A stretch of 64,000 nucleotides of DNA from Bacteroidales bacterium (lineage in GTDB: Bacteria; Bacteroidota; Bacteroidia; Bacteroidales; F082), in the NCBI GenBank assembly GCA_024400455.1, contig JAKSMU010000003.1:1-64000 (forward strand). Direction: 5' to 3'. The notes under the pieces are model-generated. The model did no database searches. It was not told where the DNA came from and saw only the letters and a list, made by a program, of their open reading frames with translations. Positions 17,193-24,803 of the stretch are shown one piece after another (the first letter of the stretch is position 1; each line of letters begins with the position of its first letter). Position numbers and translations under genes: made by a program.

Positions 17193-17201
17193 GCAAAGAT
17201 A
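17193..17201 (-). promoter_or_regulatory. -7 promoter box for yebC
   Basis: TATCTTTGC on the minus strand, about 35 bases before the ATG. Confidence 0.65.
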
Positions 17202-17262
17202 GTAAATCCCATACAATAATAATGTATTTGAAGCAAAAAACTTACTATATCCGTTTTAAATG

Positions 17263-17271
17263 TATTTTTGC
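17263..17271 (+). promoter_or_regulatory. -7 promoter box for the phosphatase-like gene
   Basis: TATTTTTGC, 17 bases before the ATG at 17289. Confidence 0.7.
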
Positions 17272-17288
17272 AAAGCAAATTAGACACA

Positions 17289-17705
17289 ATGAAAATACTT
17301 GTCTTGACAGAGCATGATGATTGTTGCGGACCGATGGCTGCCGCCTTTTTGCGCGATTATTCGCAGAAACTGGAAGTCGTTTCGGCAGGAATTAACCCTG
17401 CGGAAAACATTCAGACATTAGCAGTGGTTGCCATGAAAGAGTGCCTCGTGGATTTATCGGGCACGAAACCGAGTGATGTCAGGAACTTCATCGGATGTGA
17501 TTTCGATTTCATAATAATAATAGGTGATCAAACACTGGTTTCACGGATGAATACGGAAATGTTTAATCCGTTATATCCGTGCAATCCGTGTTCGAAAATC
17601 ATTCTGAATCCTGAAATCAAGGCCGTTGATATGGATTCCATGCGACAACTGCGTGACTGGATTAAAAACGAAGTTTTCATTGTCTACAAGAATCGTTTGC
17701 ACTGA
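17289..17705 (+). CDS. LMW-phosphatase/arsenate-reductase fold protein with an altered P-loop
   Basis: This protein of 138 residues aligns well with low-molecular-weight phosphotyrosine phosphatases and ArsC: ILVL at the start, MAAAFLRDY, EVVSAGIN, LAVVAMKE, VDLSGTKPSDV and FDFIIIIGD are all in register. The catalytic loop, normally CxxNxxRS, reads TEHDDCCG. The nucleophilic Cys is Thr and the phosphate-binding Arg is Cys. It is thus unlikely to be an ordinary phosphatase, although the adjacent Cys pair could carry out other thiol chemistry. The start at 17289 follows the promoter; a longer reading from 17268 starts inside the promoter region. It is convergent with the MATE gene, with only 8 bases between the two stops. 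Confidence 0.75.
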   Translation: MKILVLTEHDDCCGPMAAAFLRDYSQKLEVVSAGINPAENIQTLAVVAMKECLVDLSGTKPSDVRNFIGCDFDFIIIIGDQTLVSRMNTEMFNPLYPCNPCSKIILNPEIKAVDMDSMRQLRDWIKNEVFIVYKNRLH

Positions 17706-17713
17706 AACATTCT

Positions 17714-19018
17714 TTATAATCCAATCGCTTTCTTCGACATGAGCGTCATCGTGACGCCACGTGCGAGCATGAAAAGCAGGAAGGCAATCCAAAGGCCATG
17801 GTTGCCGAAGGCAGGCATGAGGAAATACCAGGCCGGCAGAAAGACGAAAACCGAAGCAATGACCATCGTGTTGCGGATGGCGCGTGCCGCAGTGGCACCA
17901 ATGTAGATGCCGTCCCAAATGAAGGCCGCAAATGTGATGATTGGGATGATAATCATGTAGATATGATAAGGCCGTGCCTGCTCGATGACTTCCGCTTGGT
18001 CGGAGATGAGGCCGATGAAAGTGTCGGGGAAGAGCCAATATAGTAAGGTGAAAGGCAGGCTTAGGCAAAGGCCCCAGGTAAGGAGCAACCTCACGGTCTT
18101 TTTCAACTGCACTTTGTCATTTGCACCTGTGAACTTGCCAACGAGCGCTTCGCCAGCGTAGGCAAAACCATCGGTAAAATAAGAGAAGATGTAGAAGAAC
18201 TGCATCAATATCATGTTGACGGCCAATACATCATCGCCCAATTTGGCAGATTGGTTGGTGAAGAAAGCAATGCTTAAAATCAACAGAATACTACGGATCA
18301 TGAAATCGGTGTTGACCTTGAAGAAACGTTTCAGCTTGTCGGCTTGCAGCAGTATTTCTTTCTTGATAGAGATGAGATATTTGCGGTATTTGGCGAAAAG
18401 AAAAATGAGTGCAGTGACTAAGCCGCAGTATTGCGCAATGACTGTTCCCAAGGCGACGCCTCTGACACCCATGCCTAATTTACTGACACAGAATATGCTT
18501 GCTGCAATGTTCACCACGTTGATGAGTATGGCGATGACCATTGGGACGGTGGTGTTCTGCATCCCGATGAACCAGCCGTTGAAAGCATAAAGGCAGAGCA
18601 CGGCGGGCGCTGCCCAAATCCTTACGTAGAAATAGTCGGCGGTGTAGCGCAGCACATCTTCGCTGCCGTTGAGCAATTTCATGCTAATCCATTCAATCGG
18701 GTTTTGCAGCCCGAGCACTATGACGGTGGCAATCAGTGCGATGCAAAGCGATCGATAGAGCGAATAGGAGATTTCCTGTTGGTCGCCAGCACCGAGCGAT
18801 TGCGCCGTGAAACCCGTGGTTCCGGCACGCATGAAGCTGAAAACGGAATACATCACGCTGAAAATGGTGCCGCCCAGACCGATAGCGCCAATATAAGCCA
18901 CCGAGTCAAGATGCCCCATAAGCATCATGTCGACCAAACCCAGCAGCGGAACGGTTATGTTGCTAATAATGTTGGGAATGGCGAGGCGTAGGATGGATTT
19001 ATTTAGTGGGTTTTTCAT
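17714..19018 (-). CDS. MATE family multidrug/toxin efflux protein
   Basis: This polytopic protein of 434 residues has about 12 hydrophobic helices and MATE (MatE/DinF-like) features: the N-terminal LAIPNIISNITVPLLGLVDMMLMGHL, GLGGTIFSVMYS, and in the second half ILMQFFYIFSYFTDGFAYAGEALVGKFTGAN. These proteins use sodium or proton gradients to export cationic compounds. It is divergent from mpl; a -7 box on the minus strand at 19026-19034 gives a very short leader. The exact substrate cannot be read from the sequence. Confidence 0.93.
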   Translation of the reverse strand: MKNPLNKSILRLAIPNIISNITVPLLGLVDMMLMGHLDSVAYIGAIGLGGTIFSVMYSVFSFMRAGTTGFTAQSLGAGDQQEISYSLYRSLCIALIATVIVLGLQNPIEWISMKLLNGSEDVLRYTADYFYVRIWAAPAVLCLYAFNGWFIGMQNTTVPMVIAILINVVNIAASIFCVSKLGMGVRGVALGTVIAQYCGLVTALIFLFAKYRKYLISIKKEILLQADKLKRFFKVNTDFMIRSILLILSIAFFTNQSAKLGDDVLAVNMILMQFFYIFSYFTDGFAYAGEALVGKFTGANDKVQLKKTVRLLLTWGLCLSLPFTLLYWLFPDTFIGLISDQAEVIEQARPYHIYMIIIPIITFAAFIWDGIYIGATAARAIRNTMVIASVFVFLPAWYFLMPAFGNHGLWIAFLLFMLARGVTMTLMSKKAIGL

Positions 19019-19025
19019 TGCGGTT

Positions 19026-19034
19026 GCAAAAATA
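19026..19034 (-). promoter_or_regulatory. -7 promoter box for the MATE gene
   Basis: TATTTTTGC on the minus strand ends only seven bases before the ATG at 19018, implying an almost leaderless mRNA. Confidence 0.6.
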
Positions 19035-19067
19035 AGGTTATTTGAGCATTACTCTTTACTTTTTTCC

Positions 19068-19076
19068 TATCTTTAC
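19068..19076 (+). promoter_or_regulatory. -7-like promoter box for mpl
   Basis: TATCTTTAC, one base from TAnnTTTGC, 16 bases before the ATG at 19093. Confidence 0.5.
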
Positions 19077-19092
19077 CGCAAATTTTACTGCA

Positions 19093-20469
19093 ATGAAAAA
19101 AGTTCATTTTATCGCCATAGGCGGCAGTGCCATGCACAACCTCGCCATTGCCTTGCACCGCAAGGGTTATGAAGTAACGGGTTCGGACGACGAAATCTTC
19201 GAGCCATCGAAAACGCGCCTCGCCAACGAGGGCATCCTGCCCGAAAAATGGGGCTGGTATCCCGAAAAACTCGACAATTCGTATGATGCCGTTATCTTAG
19301 GCATGCATGCCCGCATCGACAATCCGGAACTGATCCGTGCGCAGGAACTGGGTCTGAAGGTGTATTCCTATCCGGAGTATCTCTACGAGCAGAGCAAGGA
19401 CAAGACGCGCATTGTCATTGGCGGCAGCCACGGCAAGACGACAATCACCTCCATGATTCTGCATGTGCTGAAACAAGTCGGCATCGAGACGGATTTCATG
19501 GTGGGCGCGCAACTGGAAGGCTTCGATGTCATGGTACGGCTGAGCGAAACGGCAAAATACATGGTGATGGAAGGCGACGAGTATCTCACTTCGCCTATCG
19601 ACCGCGTGCCGAAGTTCCATCATTATCATCCTAATATTGCCGTCATCAGCGGCATTGGCTGGGACCATGTCAATGTTTTCCCGACTTTCGACTGCTATTT
19701 AGACCAGTTCCGTATCTTTACCGACACCATCGAACCAGGCGGATGCCTGATTTACGACGGCACGGATACCGAAGCGGAAAAGATAGCGCAATGCGCAAAG
19801 GTAAAGACTTACGGCTATGGTGTGCATCCGTTTGAAAATGATGACATTCGTACGAGTCTGATTTTGCCTGACGGCAGTAGAAGAGAGGTCGGTGTTTTCG
19901 GCAGTCACAACATGAAAAACATCAATGCGGCACGTTTGGTCTGCCAACAGCTGGGTGTCAGCGATGCACAGTTCTACGAGGCCATTGCATCGTTCAAGGG
20001 TGCCGCAAGACGTTTGGAATTGCTGTTTGGTCCTTTGACAGGCTCAGGAACCAATAATGGCAATTACATTTTCCGCGATTTTGCCCACGCGCCTTCAAAG
20101 GTCAACGCATCAGTCAAGGCTTTGCGCGAGCAGTTCCCGAGACATCATCTGCTTGCCGTGTTTGAACTGCACACCTATAGCAGCTTGAGCGAGGTCTTCA
20201 TCGACCATTACCGCGATGCCTTGAATGTCGCCGACCAAGCTATCGTGTTCTATGACCCGCATGCTGTGGCCATCAAGAAACTGGAACTGATGCCTGACGA
20301 GAGAATCATGGCTGGCTTCGGCCGCAGCGACTTGAAGGTGGTGCACAACAAGACCGAACTGATGGCTTTACTGGCCGATTCGCCAAAACAAAACGTCATC
20401 GGCGCATTCATGAGTTCCGGCGACTTCAACGGCTTGACCACCGACGACTTAAAGTCATTGTATGCATAA
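19093..20469 (+). CDS. mpl: UDP-N-acetylmuramate:L-alanyl-gamma-D-glutamyl-meso-diaminopimelate ligase (Mpl)
   Basis: This 458-residue Mur ligase reattaches recycled murein tripeptide to UDP-MurNAc in the cytoplasm. It has the N-terminal Rossmann motif FIAIGGSAMHNLAIAL, the ATP loop GGSHGKTTITSM (about 117), EGDEY (about 165) and the C-terminal RDFAHAPSKVNASVKALRE. The combination HNLA with SDDEIFEPSKTRL separates Mpl from MurC, to which it is related. The start at 19093 gives the standard N-terminus; a longer reading from 19042 covers the promoter. It is followed by a cluster of palindromes (20475-20590). Confidence 0.95.
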   Translation: MKKVHFIAIGGSAMHNLAIALHRKGYEVTGSDDEIFEPSKTRLANEGILPEKWGWYPEKLDNSYDAVILGMHARIDNPELIRAQELGLKVYSYPEYLYEQSKDKTRIVIGGSHGKTTITSMILHVLKQVGIETDFMVGAQLEGFDVMVRLSETAKYMVMEGDEYLTSPIDRVPKFHHYHPNIAVISGIGWDHVNVFPTFDCYLDQFRIFTDTIEPGGCLIYDGTDTEAEKIAQCAKVKTYGYGVHPFENDDIRTSLILPDGSRREVGVFGSHNMKNINAARLVCQQLGVSDAQFYEAIASFKGAARRLELLFGPLTGSGTNNGNYIFRDFAHAPSKVNASVKALREQFPRHHLLAVFELHTYSSLSEVFIDHYRDALNVADQAIVFYDPHAVAIKKLELMPDERIMAGFGRSDLKVVHNKTELMALLADSPKQNVIGAFMSSGDFNGLTTDDLKSLYA

Positions 20470-20474
20470 CCATC

Positions 20475-20590
20475 TGTAGAGACATAAGTCTCTATTATAT
20501 TTATGAAATGAATTGCGAGACGTAGCACGCTGCGTCTCGCAATTGTGTTTTATCGGATGTAACTGAGACATTGAGGCAATGTCTCTACAA
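20475..20590. repeat. Three short palindromes of the AGAGACGTAGC family
   Basis: Three hairpins lie in a row. The first is AGAGAC-ATAA-GTCTCT (20478-20493). The second has ATTGCGAGACG paired with CGTCTCGCAAT (20512-20543). The third has GAGACATTG paired with CAATGTCTC (20565-20585). They share the core (T)GTAGAGAC...GTCTCTAC(A) with elements at 41165 and 43575. They fill the gap between the convergent mpl and LolA-like genes and may also end transcription. Confidence 0.75.
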
Positions 20591-20598
20591 GTTAATCT

Positions 20599-21204
20599 TT
20601 AAAAAACAAAGACTTCTTTTTTTACCTCACCATCATACCTCACGTTTTTGACCGCATAGGCCGAATGGTCACCGGTCGTGGCCGTGTATTCAATTTCCAC
20701 AAGTCTGTAGGACAGGTTGTAATGCAAAACCACAATGGTCAGGTTCAGCAGTTTCTTCTTTTTTGCTGTCAACGTAACGACATATTCATTCCCTTTTTTT
20801 GCAGTCTTCAAATAGTAGCCACATTCATCGGCCAAGTGCTGACATTCGCCTAGGAAAGAGTAGGTTAGAAGGCACCTCATGTTGTTCATCAGGTTGGACT
20901 TGTTGGAATTGAAAGTGCCATGAAACATGCCGTGATCAAAACGGACCCTTTGACCATTAACGATGATTTCGTCTTCATTGCTGAAATGAACGGCAAAACA
21001 ATCCGGTGCAGAAAAATACACTTTCCCATCGCAAGTCTTTGTCTTTCCTGAATTAAGGTATTGGGTTTCAAGTATGTTTCCTTGAATGGTTTTCAACGAT
21101 TTATTTGCCTTTCGAATGGAATCGAGGATGCCATTTTGAGCGGAAAGTGACAACGAAAACAAAACTAAAACCGCAACGAAAACGTGTTTTGCAAATTTAA
21201 ACAT
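20599..21204 (-). CDS. LolA-like outer-membrane lipoprotein carrier
   Basis: This protein of 201 residues has a signal peptide (HVFVAVLVLFSLSLSAQ) and the LolA/LolB pattern: an N-terminal helix with LKTIQGNILETQYL, then alternating strands GKVYFSAPDCFAVHFSNEDEIIVNGQRV and a C-terminal TLTAKKKKLLNLTIVVLHY. LolA carries lipoproteins across the periplasm to the outer membrane. The match is to the fold rather than to signature residues, so another periplasmic LolA-like role is possible. It lies downstream of rho on the same strand behind rho's terminator. Confidence 0.8.
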   Translation of the reverse strand: MFKFAKHVFVAVLVLFSLSLSAQNGILDSIRKANKSLKTIQGNILETQYLNSGKTKTCDGKVYFSAPDCFAVHFSNEDEIIVNGQRVRFDHGMFHGTFNSNKSNLMNNMRCLLTYSFLGECQHLADECGYYLKTAKKGNEYVVTLTAKKKKLLNLTIVVLHYNLSYRLVEIEYTATTGDHSAYAVKNVRYDGEVKKEVFVF

Positions 21205-21218
21205 CTATTCTGAAAAAT

Positions 21219-21246
21219 AAAAAGCGGAATTGTAATTCCGCTTTTT
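21219..21246 (-). terminator. Rho-independent terminator after rho
   Basis: A perfect 13-bp stem (AAAAAGCGGAATT with AATTCCGCTTTTT) around a 2-base loop, with a T run in both directions. Confidence 0.85.
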
Positions 21247-21262
21247 CATTATATGAATACTA

Positions 21263-23113
21263 TTATTTGTCCAGACTCATCAAAAATTCTTCGTTATTGA
21301 CAGTCTTTGCAACGCGGTCTTTCAGGAATTCCATGGCTTCGACAGGCGTCATGTCGGCGAAATGCGTACGCAAAGCCCAAACGCGTGCCAATGTGGTTTC
21401 GTCGACCAAGAGGTCGTCGCGGCGTGTACCTGAAGCCACAATGTCGATGGATGGGAAGATACGCTTGTTCGACAAACGACGGTCGAGTTGCAGTTCCATG
21501 TTGCCTGTGCCTTTAAATTCTTCGAAGATGACTTCATCCATCTTGGAACCTGTATCAATCAAGGCGGTAGCCAAAATGGTCAGCGAACCACCATTTTCGA
21601 TCTTACGGGCTGCGCCGAAGAAACGCTTTGGCTTTTGCAAGGCATTAGCTTCGACACCACCGGAAAGCACCTTTCCTGAAGCAGGGGAGACGGTGTTGTA
21701 GGCACGGGCCAAACGGGTGATAGAGTCTAACAGAATGACCACATCGTGGCCACATTCCGTCAGGCGCTTGGCCTTTTCAAGAACGATGTTGGCAATCTGA
21801 ACGTGCTTTGAAGCCGGTTCATCAAATGTCGAAGCAATGACTTCGGCATTCACGCTACGCTGCATGTCAGTGACTTCTTCAGGACGTTCGTCAATCAGCA
21901 ATATGATAAGGTAAACCTCAGGATGGTTAGCTGCAATGGCATTAGCCACTTCCTTCAGCAACACGGTTTTACCGGTCTTTGGCTGAGCCACAATCAAACC
22001 ACGCTGGCCTTTGCCGATAGGGGCAAACATATCCATGATACGGGTTGAGATGGTGCCGCCTTTGTGTCCTGTGATTTTGAATTTTTCGTTCGGGAACAAC
22101 GGAGTCAGATAGTCGAAAGGAATACGGTCGCGGACTTCGTCCGGTCTTCTGCCGTTGATTAAGTCAACTTTAATCAGTGGGAAAAATTTTTCGCCGCTCT
22201 TTGGAGGGCGAATGGCACCCAACACGGTATCGCCGGTCTTCAAACCAAACAGCTTGATTTGCGATTGCGAAACATAGATGTCATCGGGTGATGGCAAATA
22301 ATTGTAATCGGATGAACGCAAGAAACCGAAGCCTTCGGGCATGATTTCCAAAACGCCTTCGGCCTGCACAACGCCATCGAACTGGCTGAGGAGTTCGTCA
22401 CGCTGGTTTTTCTCGGACTTTTCCTGTTTTTCAACGGGTTTTTCAACAGGTTCAATATCGGTTTTCTCTTCAGCGACGGCTTCTTCTACATGCTTTTCAG
22501 CAGGCTCCGTAACAGTTTCATTGACAATTGTTTCAACGAATGGTTCTTCAGCGGTCGTCTCAACAGTTTCCTGTTCAATACGGACAGCTTCTTCATCAAC
22601 TACAGTTGATTCCGTCTGCTTTTTTTTCTTCTGTTTGAACTTGTCGCTCTTATTATTTTTCTTCTTTTGGCTTTTATCTTCGGCACCTTCATCCTTAGTT
22701 GCAGGTAGTCCGTTCTTCACCGTTTCAACAGGGGTTGCCGGTTTTTCGTCAACCGAAGTTTCAACAGTCTGTTTTTCGTTTTTTCCATTCTGATCCATCG
22801 GACGGGTCGAAAAAGCCTTTTCGGGCTGTTCTGAATTTCCATTACGGGCAATGCGAGGGCGTTTGCTGCGCTTTTGCTGTTGGCCTTGTTCTTCCTTATT
22901 TTCCGATTTTTCAGGGGAGGACTTTTTACTTTCTGTTTCTTGGGTCTTCGCTTTCGGAGTCGATCTAATGATGTCAGGATGAACCGCTTGACCGTCAAGA
23001 ATGTCGTAAATAAGCTGTCCTTTGTCTTTGTTTTCGTCATCGATACCCATTTCGATTGCAATCATTTTCAGGTCTTCCAATGACTTTTCGCTTAATTCAT
23101 ATTTTGTATACAT
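21263..23113 (-). CDS. rho: Transcription termination factor Rho
   Basis: This protein of 616 residues is a hexameric RNA-dependent ATPase that ends transcription. It has an N-terminal Rho_N-type helical domain ([20 protein letters not shown]). A low-complexity, Glu/Lys-rich insert of about 190 residues (about 50-240) is typical of Bacteroidetes Rho. The cold-shock RNA-binding domain follows ([23 protein letters not shown]), then Walker A ([15 protein letters not shown]), [13 protein letters not shown] and the Q/R loops, with the usual end. The insert raises the size well above the 419 residues of E. coli Rho. Its promoter (23227-23235) is back to back with that of the DUF4293 gene. Confidence 0.98.
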   Translation of the reverse strand: MYTKYELSEKSLEDLKMIAIEMGIDDENKDKGQLIYDILDGQAVHPDIIRSTPKAKTQETESKKSSPEKSENKEEQGQQQKRSKRPRIARNGNSEQPEKAFSTRPMDQNGKNEKQTVETSVDEKPATPVETVKNGLPATKDEGAEDKSQKKKNNKSDKFKQKKKKQTESTVVDEEAVRIEQETVETTAEEPFVETIVNETVTEPAEKHVEEAVAEEKTDIEPVEKPVEKQEKSEKNQRDELLSQFDGVVQAEGVLEIMPEGFGFLRSSDYNYLPSPDDIYVSQSQIKLFGLKTGDTVLGAIRPPKSGEKFFPLIKVDLINGRRPDEVRDRIPFDYLTPLFPNEKFKITGHKGGTISTRIMDMFAPIGKGQRGLIVAQPKTGKTVLLKEVANAIAANHPEVYLIILLIDERPEEVTDMQRSVNAEVIASTFDEPASKHVQIANIVLEKAKRLTECGHDVVILLDSITRLARAYNTVSPASGKVLSGGVEANALQKPKRFFGAARKIENGGSLTILATALIDTGSKMDEVIFEEFKGTGNMELQLDRRLSNKRIFPSIDIVASGTRRDDLLVDETTLARVWALRTHFADMTPVEAMEFLKDRVAKTVNNEEFLMSLDK

Positions 23114-23226
23114 AGAAATTTGAATTCATTATTCCTGTTGAGGAAAGTAAATCAAGAAATATGTTTTCGTAGGAATTCTTTTATTTGAAGGGGCAATTTT
23201 AGATGTGTTATTGTCCTAAAAGCGCT

Positions 23227-23235
23227 GCAAAAATA
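23227..23235 (-). promoter_or_regulatory. -7 promoter box for rho
   Basis: TATTTTTGC on the minus strand, leaving an mRNA leader of about 110 bases before the ATG at 23113. A leader this long could hold regulatory sequence for rho autogenous control, which is common in bacteria. Confidence 0.65.
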
Positions 23236-23275
23236 TACATTTTTATTTAATTGGCAATCATTTTATTGATTTTTG

Positions 23276-23284
23276 TATTTTTGC
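23276..23284 (+). promoter_or_regulatory. -7 promoter box for the DUF4293 gene
   Basis: TATTTTTGC, 22 bases before the ATG at 23307. Confidence 0.7.
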
Positions 23285-23306
23285 AACAAATTTAAAAGGT
23301 ATTATC

Positions 23307-23795
23307 ATGTCACAAAGATTTCAATCCATTATGTTTTTCTTGTCGGCACTGCTGTTTGCTTTGCTGTTTTTTATTCCGTTGGCTGAATATTTCGGCGAAC
23401 TCAACATTTTGCGTTTCAATGCTTTTGGCATAGAGTCGCTCATGCCCGATGGCGCAATTCCATTCGGAAAGATGTTTGCTTTACCCGTGTTGATTCTCAC
23501 GGTGACTGCTGTTTTGTTGGGCGCTTACCTTTCAATCAGTCTTGTCAAGGCCGTTAAAATCGCCCAATTCCAGAAACTTCACCGTATTGCCTGCATTGAT
23601 GTGGTTGTTGTTGTGGCATGGATTGCCTTGGTTTATGCTTATTACATCAGGGCCGTGGGTAAACCGATTGATACTTTGCCGCATTTCAAGGTCGGTGCTT
23701 TTCTGCCGCTTTTCGCCCTGTTGCTTGTCATGCTGGGAGCAGGAAGCCTGAAAAAAGACATTAAAAAGGTGCGCTCAATGGATCGAATCCGTTGA
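23307..23795 (+). CDS. DUF4293 family membrane protein
   Basis: This protein of 162 residues has four predicted transmembrane helices (IMFFLSALLFALLFFIPL; VLILTVTAVLLGAYLSISL; VVVVVAWIALVYAYYI; FLPLFALLLVMLGA) and a short charged tail. The N-terminus MSQRFQSIMFFLSALL and the overall plan fit DUF4293, a Bacteroidetes-specific family commonly found next to rho, which is the arrangement here. No function is known. A strong terminator follows at 23821. Confidence 0.85.
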   Translation: MSQRFQSIMFFLSALLFALLFFIPLAEYFGELNILRFNAFGIESLMPDGAIPFGKMFALPVLILTVTAVLLGAYLSISLVKAVKIAQFQKLHRIACIDVVVVVAWIALVYAYYIRAVGKPIDTLPHFKVGAFLPLFALLLVMLGAGSLKKDIKKVRSMDRIR

Positions 23796-23820
23796 TTTGA
23801 ACCTTATCTGATACTTGAAA

Positions 23821-23842
23821 AAGCCGGCGCATGCGCCGGCTT
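23821..23842 (+). terminator. Rho-independent terminator between the DUF4293 and PG0541 genes
   Basis: A perfect palindrome (AAGCCGGCGC arms) is followed by a T run; it can serve both convergent genes. Confidence 0.85.
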
Positions 23843-23872
23843 TTTTTGTTGTTGCTCTAAATATAGGAAACA

Positions 23873-24166
23873 TCAAATCATGCTCTCGACATTCCAGCAG
23901 AAAGCGCGGAGACCCAGTTCAGGTGTCTTTTGGTCTTGTTCTTTCAGCGTGTTGAGAATCGGTTGTGCTTTTTCGTCGTCGACGATGGTGAGGATGGCGT
24001 TGTTCAAGGTCGGCCAGGCGTGGGTGCCATAGTGGGCTTCGCCCTTATTGCTGCCGTGTCCTTTGATTTCGTCCCATTCGGTAAAGCCTTGCACGCCGTT
24101 GCTGTTGAGCATCTTGGCGATTTCTTCGTAATAGGCTTGGTTATATGCGATAAATATTGCTTTCAT
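23873..24166 (-). CDS. PG0541-family transporter-associated protein
   Basis: This 97-residue soluble protein (MKAIFIAYNQAYYEEIAKMLNSNGV...) matches the small family named after Porphyromonas gingivalis PG0541, which is encoded directly after an RND pump (the PG0538-0540 order). Its size and alternating strands suggest a PII-like or ferredoxin fold. The family's usual partner, the RND gene, is here separated from it by an IVP gene and its repeats (24167-24803), which looks like an insertion into the operon. The function is probably regulatory for the pump, inferred from context only. Confidence 0.8.
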   Translation of the reverse strand: MKAIFIAYNQAYYEEIAKMLNSNGVQGFTEWDEIKGHGSNKGEAHYGTHAWPTLNNAILTIVDDEKAQPILNTLKEQDQKTPELGLRAFCWNVESMI

Positions 24167-24189
24167 TTTTTCTTTAGCTTTAAGCCGTA

Positions 24190-24352
24190 AGCCGTAAGCA
24201 ATAAGCTTGGTCCTACAGGACTTCGGGATTGTTGCTTTTAGCGTCCGGTTTTTGATTGTTGTTCTATTTCTTTTATGCTTTAATCTTTAAGCCGTAAGCT
24301 GTAAGCTTTTTGCCACAAATGTCTTACAGCTTATTGCTTATAAAATTACAAT
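24190..24352. repeat. Left hairpin repeats flanking IVP gene 1
   Basis: The stretch holds repeats of the word TAAGCYGTAAGC. TAAGCTGTAAG (24295-24305) pairs perfectly with CTTACAGCTTA (24323-24333) around the loop TTTTTGCCACAAATG. The same loop and stem recur on the other side of the IVP gene at 24731-24776. Confidence 0.8.
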
Positions 24353-24706
24353 TTACTGTCTTAAAGTGTCGATTAGCGCTCCTAACATGGCTTTGATTTG
24401 TTTAACATCTTCGTCTAAACGCTGGTAATCGTCTTGCCCTAACATATCTAAATCGAATGTCAACAGCAATTCTTCTTCAACTTCAGAAGCTGAACCGGCA
24501 GCCACATCAAGGAAATAGGCAAATTCTGCATCAGTCCGTCTTCCACAACCTTCAGCAACGTTGATGGGAATAGAGGTGGCAGCACGGCGAATCTGTGAGG
24601 TTAGTCCAAAAAGCTCTTCTTTCGGAAACAATTTTGACACCTTATAAATGTCAAGTGCAAACTCATGCCCTTTCATCCAAACTTTGTATTTGTGGAAATC
24701 TCTCAT
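24353..24706 (-). CDS. Four-helix-bundle protein (23S rRNA intervening-sequence family, IVP 1)
   Basis: This protein of 117 residues has the family pattern: MRDFHKYKVWMKG, then LTSQIRRAATSIPINVAEGCGR, AEFAYFLDVAAGSASEVEEEL and QRLDEDVKQIKAMLGALI. The family (PF05635, S23) was first seen in intervening sequences of 23S rRNA genes and includes Avd-like accessory proteins; its members are small helical bundles that form pentamers. Here it sits inside a pump operon, and almost identical hairpins with the same loop lie on both sides. That makes it look like a mobile or mobilised cassette. IVP 2 at 38358-38711 is in a parallel setting. Confidence 0.9.
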   Translation of the reverse strand: MRDFHKYKVWMKGHEFALDIYKVSKLFPKEELFGLTSQIRRAATSIPINVAEGCGRRTDAEFAYFLDVAAGSASEVEEELLLTFDLDMLGQDDYQRLDEDVKQIKAMLGALIDTLRQ

Positions 24707-24721
24707 TTTTTCTTTTTTAGT

Positions 24722-24796
24722 TTTAAACTGTAAGCTGTAAGCAATATGCTTTTTGCCACAAATGGCTTACAGCTTATTGCTTATAGCTTACAGCTC
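24722..24796. repeat. Right hairpin repeats flanking IVP gene 1
   Basis: TAAGCTGTAAGC (24731-24742) pairs perfectly with GCTTACAGCTTA (24765-24776), and the loop again contains TTTTTGCCACAAATG. About 50 of 60 bases match the left copy at 24286-24346 in the same orientation. Confidence 0.8.
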
Positions 24797-24803
24797 TCAA
24801 ATC

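Noticed and set aside
22341..22793. Plus-strand Ser/Phe-rich open frame within rho
   Set aside because: It is antisense to the low-complexity Glu/Lys insert of Rho and a typical artefact of such sequence.
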